8,668 nt of DNA from JAKJEP01 sp964580995 (GTDB taxonomy: Bacteria > Planctomycetota > Phycisphaerae > Sedimentisphaerales > SM23-30): positions 1 to 8,668 of the forward strand of contig CAZOMV010000151.1 in assembly GCA_964580995.1 (NCBI GenBank), read 5' to 3'. Below the pieces are notes generated by a model, which was given only the letters and a program-made list of their open reading frames with translations, ran no database searches and was not told the origin of the DNA. The position numbers were made by a program, and so were the translations under genes. This document shows positions 6,728 to 8,668 of this stretch, piece after piece; position 1 is the stretch's first letter; every line of letters begins with the position of its first letter.

Positions 6728-7109
6728 CCTTGAGGACTTTGTTTAGGTGAGAAATACGCGGGGCTTTGCCGGGAAGAACCTTCACTTTTTTTCCATCCAG
6801 GTAGTGATTCAAGCTGATTCGTCTTACCCGGTAATGCCCTTTGCGAGCGATTCGGCCTTGATTATCAACAATGTCCACAGCTTCCAGTTCCCCGCTGCGG
6901 ATCAGGCGATAGACAATACTTTTGGAAATCTTCAGTTCCGCAGCGATTTCCTCCACCGTCAGCCAATCGGATACCTGCTCTTGCCGAATACTTTGCAGGA
7001 GGGCCAAGAATCGCTCCATCTGGGCAAGCAAATCCTTACATACCGCACAGTTAATCCTGTCGGATGAGGGAGGATTTTGAATCAAATTGTCGGATCGGAT
7101 CGTTGTCAC
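6705..7109 (-). CDS. Excisionase-family helix-turn-helix DNA-binding protein
   Basis: This is a 134-residue protein with a winged-helix/MerR-like excisionase domain at residues 48-105: 'DWLTVEEIAAELKISKSIVY', then RLIRSGELEAVDI, a basic turn, and 'GHYRVRRISLNHYL'. This fold binds DNA and in integrative elements often acts as a recombination directionality factor or repressor. Before it lies an unusual segment with a CxxC pair (C21, C24) and an amphipathic helix (about 26-45) that could mediate dimerisation. The tail (106-134) is basic. The reading starts at GTG 7109 with AAAAGG seven bases upstream; ATG at residue 31 is a possible later start. It converges on the integrase gene with a 23-base overlap at the 3' ends. 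Partnership with the integrase, and binding to the repeats before it, are inferences from position. Confidence 0.82.
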   Translation of the reverse strand: MTTIRSDNLIQNPPSSDRINCAVCKDLLAQMERFLALLQSIRQEQVSDWLTVEEIAAELKISKSIVYRLIRSGELEAVDIVDNQGRIARKGHYRVRRISLNHYLDGKKVKVLPGKAPRISHLNKVLKANKDYLG

Positions 7110-7144
7110 AAAAATACCTTTTCGGATATCTATCCGCCGGGAGT

Positions 7145-7297
7145 TTATAAAACCGGATTTATTGATGACCGGACTGAGCGGGAATTATGCCGCTCCATTA
7201 CCGTCCAAGGCCCACCGCGAACAGAGCAAATTCTTTTTCCGCAAACGGCTTTACCAGGAGAAATTCCACCTTCTGTTCTTCCTGCATATTTTTTCAT
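7145..7297 (-). CDS. Possible small ORF of 50 residues (or 29 residues in another frame)
   Basis: GGAGG sits seven bases before ATG 7297, overlapping the end of the alkyltransferase-like gene. Its frame runs 50 codons (MKKYAGRTEGG..., ending at 7145) without a recognisable motif. In the next frame, ATG 7287 opens 29 codons (MQEEQKVEFLLVKPFAEKEF..., ending at 7198) with a more protein-like composition, but it lies 17 bases from the GGAGG. This might be a genuine small protein, or a short gene broken by a frameshift near its start. I recognise neither peptide. Confidence 0.25.
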   Translation of the reverse strand: MKKYAGRTEGGISPGKAVCGKRICSVRGGPWTVMERHNSRSVRSSINPVL

Positions 7298-7299
7298 AG

Positions 7300-7860
7300 T
7301 TAGACCTCCGGATTATCGTACCCCTTTTTTATGTGTTTATGGTATTTTGCTTCCAGTTCGAGTAACCGCTGCTTGATTTTTCGCCCCCAGATAAAATTAC
7401 CAATATCATGACTATCTTTTACTACTCTATGAGAGGGTATGAGTAGGCCAATAGAATTCAGTTTGAGAATGGCAGGAATTTGTTTCTGAGCTTCTAATAA
7501 ACCGGCTTTTTGGGCAATTTGACTATAGGTCAAGGTCTGTCCATACGGAATAGCTGCTACCAGACCCAGAATGGTTTTTTGTCTGCCGGCAAATAAGATT
7601 CCCACCGGCAGATCAAACTTCTGTCGTTGGCCAGCCAGATACTGCTGGATCTGTTGCATTACCTGCCAGTGGATTTCGTCCTGGGTAGTAATGGACTGAT
7701 GCTCCTCAGGAGTCACCATAAAGGGAAATAATTGTTGTACCGTGCCTGCCGGTTCCAGCTGGATGCGAGTGACGCCGTAAGGGGCAGCGCTGATTATAAA
7801 CCGGCCCCAGCCAGCCAAATCGGCGAATAAAGTTTTTTTAGAATCTGTTTCTTTAACCAT
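7300..7860 (-). CDS. O6-alkylguanine-DNA alkyltransferase homologue with Ser replacing the catalytic Cys
   Basis: This 186-residue protein has the MGMT/Ogt layout. There is a divergent N-terminal domain (about 1-85) and a C-terminal DNA-binding domain with 'AAIPYGQTLTYSQIAQKAG' (102-120), 'LKLNSIGLLIPSHRVV' (132-147) and 'GRKIKQRLLELE' (159-170). These match the family pattern IPYGxxxSYxxIA, NP..(V/I)PCHRV and K..LLE. The methyl-accepting Cys of PCHRV is Ser143, and the Arg-finger region (RAVG) reads KQIP. True repair methyltransferase activity is therefore unlikely. Alkyltransferase-like proteins, which carry Trp or Ala at this site and flag lesions for excision repair, are the closest precedent. 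ATG 7860 is chosen because GGAGG lies ten bases upstream and family homology begins after it. An in-frame ATG at 8109 would add 83 unrecognised residues. It is the middle gene of a minus-strand series and is followed closely by a possible small ORF. Confidence 0.8.
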   Translation of the reverse strand: MVKETDSKKTLFADLAGWGRFIISAAPYGVTRIQLEPAGTVQQLFPFMVTPEEHQSITTQDEIHWQVMQQIQQYLAGQRQKFDLPVGILFAGRQKTILGLVAAIPYGQTLTYSQIAQKAGLLEAQKQIPAILKLNSIGLLIPSHRVVKDSHDIGNFIWGRKIKQRLLELEAKYHKHIKKGYDNPEV

Positions 7861-7989
7861 GGTTTTTAAAACCTCCAATTTTGTATGGTGAAATTGCTTG
7901 GTACGGGATAGATACACTGGCATTGCCGTGGTAAGGGTATTCTGCTCGTGGCACTTTCGGTCCCTGATAGCAGGTATTCTTTCCAGGAA

Positions 7990-8031
7990 CCTGCCGTGGC
8001 GTAAATCCATATCATTGGTGGCCACGGCAGG
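7990..8031. repeat. Perfect 11-bp inverted repeat upstream of the alkyltransferase-like gene
   Basis: CCTGCCGTGGC (7990-8000) and GCCACGGCAGG (8021-8031) are separated by 20 bases. With a one-base bulge the pairing extends into GGAA / TTCC on the outside. It lies in the 267 bases between the edge gene and the chosen start at 7860, a stretch otherwise without a convincing gene. No T-run follows. It could be a REP-like palindrome, a regulatory stem-loop in the leader, or coding sequence if translation starts at 8109. Confidence 0.6.
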
Positions 8032-8127
8032 ATTCCGGGATTGACTGAAGGACCAGCCTGCCTGTTTGCTCTTTCCCAGTTGTTTAACTCTCGGTACGAC
8101 AGTACACATTAAGAAGGATCCTTTCTT

Positions 8128-8668
8128 TTAGGATTCCGTACTCTCATTGGTATCGGACGGTAGAATTTCTTTCCCAGCCTGAAGGCTGGCCGCCTGGGCG
8201 GCCTGCCGGGCATAAAATTCCGTCGCCTCCGCTATCTGCTTCACCTGGGTAAAGGGGATTTTCCCCAATTCCGTGATGAGAGAGTCGGCAACCGATGGTT
8301 TGTCGGCCAAATATTGGCTGATTTTCTGGAACAACTGGGACGGCTGCGTACCCAGTTCCGTCATAAAATCGTTAAAAACATGCATGCGGGAGGGATATTT
8401 TCGTCTGAGATATTTTCGTATATCCGGCAGCGTCCTGCCCAAGTCTTCTTTGTGGTGGGGTGAGCCGTTCAACACATACCCCGACTGAGTGTTATGGAGA
8501 TGACCCGTTACTAATCCTTGGGCAATGTCCGTATCGATTTCCACATCCGGACAACGGTGTTCCGGGGCCACGGAAAGCAACGGATTGGCGCCCAAGGCCA
8601 CCTTGTGGCGGGGATCGGTCGGAGCCTGATAATGTTTGCGGCTCTCCGCGATCAGTTGGGAATAGGCG
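8128..8668 (-). CDS. Unrecognised protein, 3' part only (runs off the right edge)
   Basis: The frame is open from the window edge to a TAA at 8128, giving the last 180 residues of a protein whose start lies outside. The first readable residues are AYSQLIAESRKHYQ, and the frame passes the GTG at 8601 without a stop, so that GTG is probably internal. The sequence reads like a genuine folded protein: 'DVEIDTDIAQGLVTGHLHNT', a His/Gly-rich 'NGSPHHKEDLGRTLPDIRKY', a basic 'LRRKYPSRMHVFNDFMTELG', then a helical, Ala/Gln-rich tail ending in an acidic TNESTES. I do not recognise the family, and no signal peptide or membrane segment is visible in this part. It lies upstream of, and in line with, the alkyltransferase-like gene. 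Co-transcription is possible, with a spacing of 18 or 267 bases depending on that gene's start. Confidence 0.7.
   Translation of the reverse strand, partial: AYSQLIAESRKHYQAPTDPRHKVALGANPLLSVAPEHRCPDVEIDTDIAQGLVTGHLHNTQSGYVLNGSPHHKEDLGRTLPDIRKYLRRKYPSRMHVFNDFMTELGTQPSQLFQKISQYLADKPSVADSLITELGKIPFTQVKQIAEATEFYARQAAQAASLQAGKEILPSDTNESTES

Noticed and set aside
7583..7612. Inverted repeat TCTGCCGG ... CCGGCAGA
   Set aside because: Lies inside the alkyltransferase-like coding sequence with no other sign of function; likely chance.
7861..8109. N-terminal extension of the alkyltransferase-like protein from ATG 8109
   Set aside because: No homology, carries the large inverted repeat, and ATG 7860 has GGAGG; kept only as an alternative, since AAGG also precedes 8109.

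Overview
The window looks like a chromosomal segment of a planctomycete, most likely class Phycisphaerae (Sedimentisphaerales-like). That reading rests on family knowledge, not a search. The clues are a secreted beta-helix/PQQ-propeller protein ending in a dockerin-like repeat pair, a pseudopilin of the FSRVE type with a C-terminal 'DGH.GS' motif, a planctomycete-style tyrosine integrase with an NCGFGGTDCSEL box, and a tRNA gene without an encoded CCA.

Left part (about 1-4290, all minus strand): a two-gene unit reads leftwards from a candidate promoter at 4228-4256. First comes a short pseudopilin-like protein (3289-4143). Twenty-seven bases later comes a 1044-residue secreted multidomain protein (127-3261). 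Both are probably envelope or extracellular proteins.

Middle (about 4290-5460): roughly 1.1 kb shows no convincing protein gene but much structure. It holds a 9-bp triple repeat, a stretch nearly free of G on the plus strand, a degenerate array of 33-bp repeats (5000-5263), a 3' remnant of a class II (serine-like) tRNA (5291-5341), and a complete tRNA-Arg(TCG) with its own terminator.

Right part (about 5460-8668): this looks like the end of an integrative element. A tyrosine recombinase (5597-6727, plus strand) has a promoter embedded in repeated ACTACAACC half-sites. Converging on it, with a 23-bp tail overlap, is an excisionase-like HTH protein (6705-7109). Further right on the minus strand are a possible tiny ORF, an O6-alkylguanine-DNA alkyltransferase homologue with Ser in place of the catalytic Cys (7300-7860), and the 3' part of an unrecognised gene that runs off the edge (8128-8668).

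Working model: an element inserted in the 3' half of a minus-strand tRNA-Ser gene. Its left boundary would be the remnant at 5291-5341, its integration genes lie next to that boundary, and the intact tRNA-Ser and the rest of the cargo lie beyond the right edge. The most unusual items are the Ser-type alkyltransferase homologue, the 33-bp array beside the tRNA remnant, and the unidentified edge gene.
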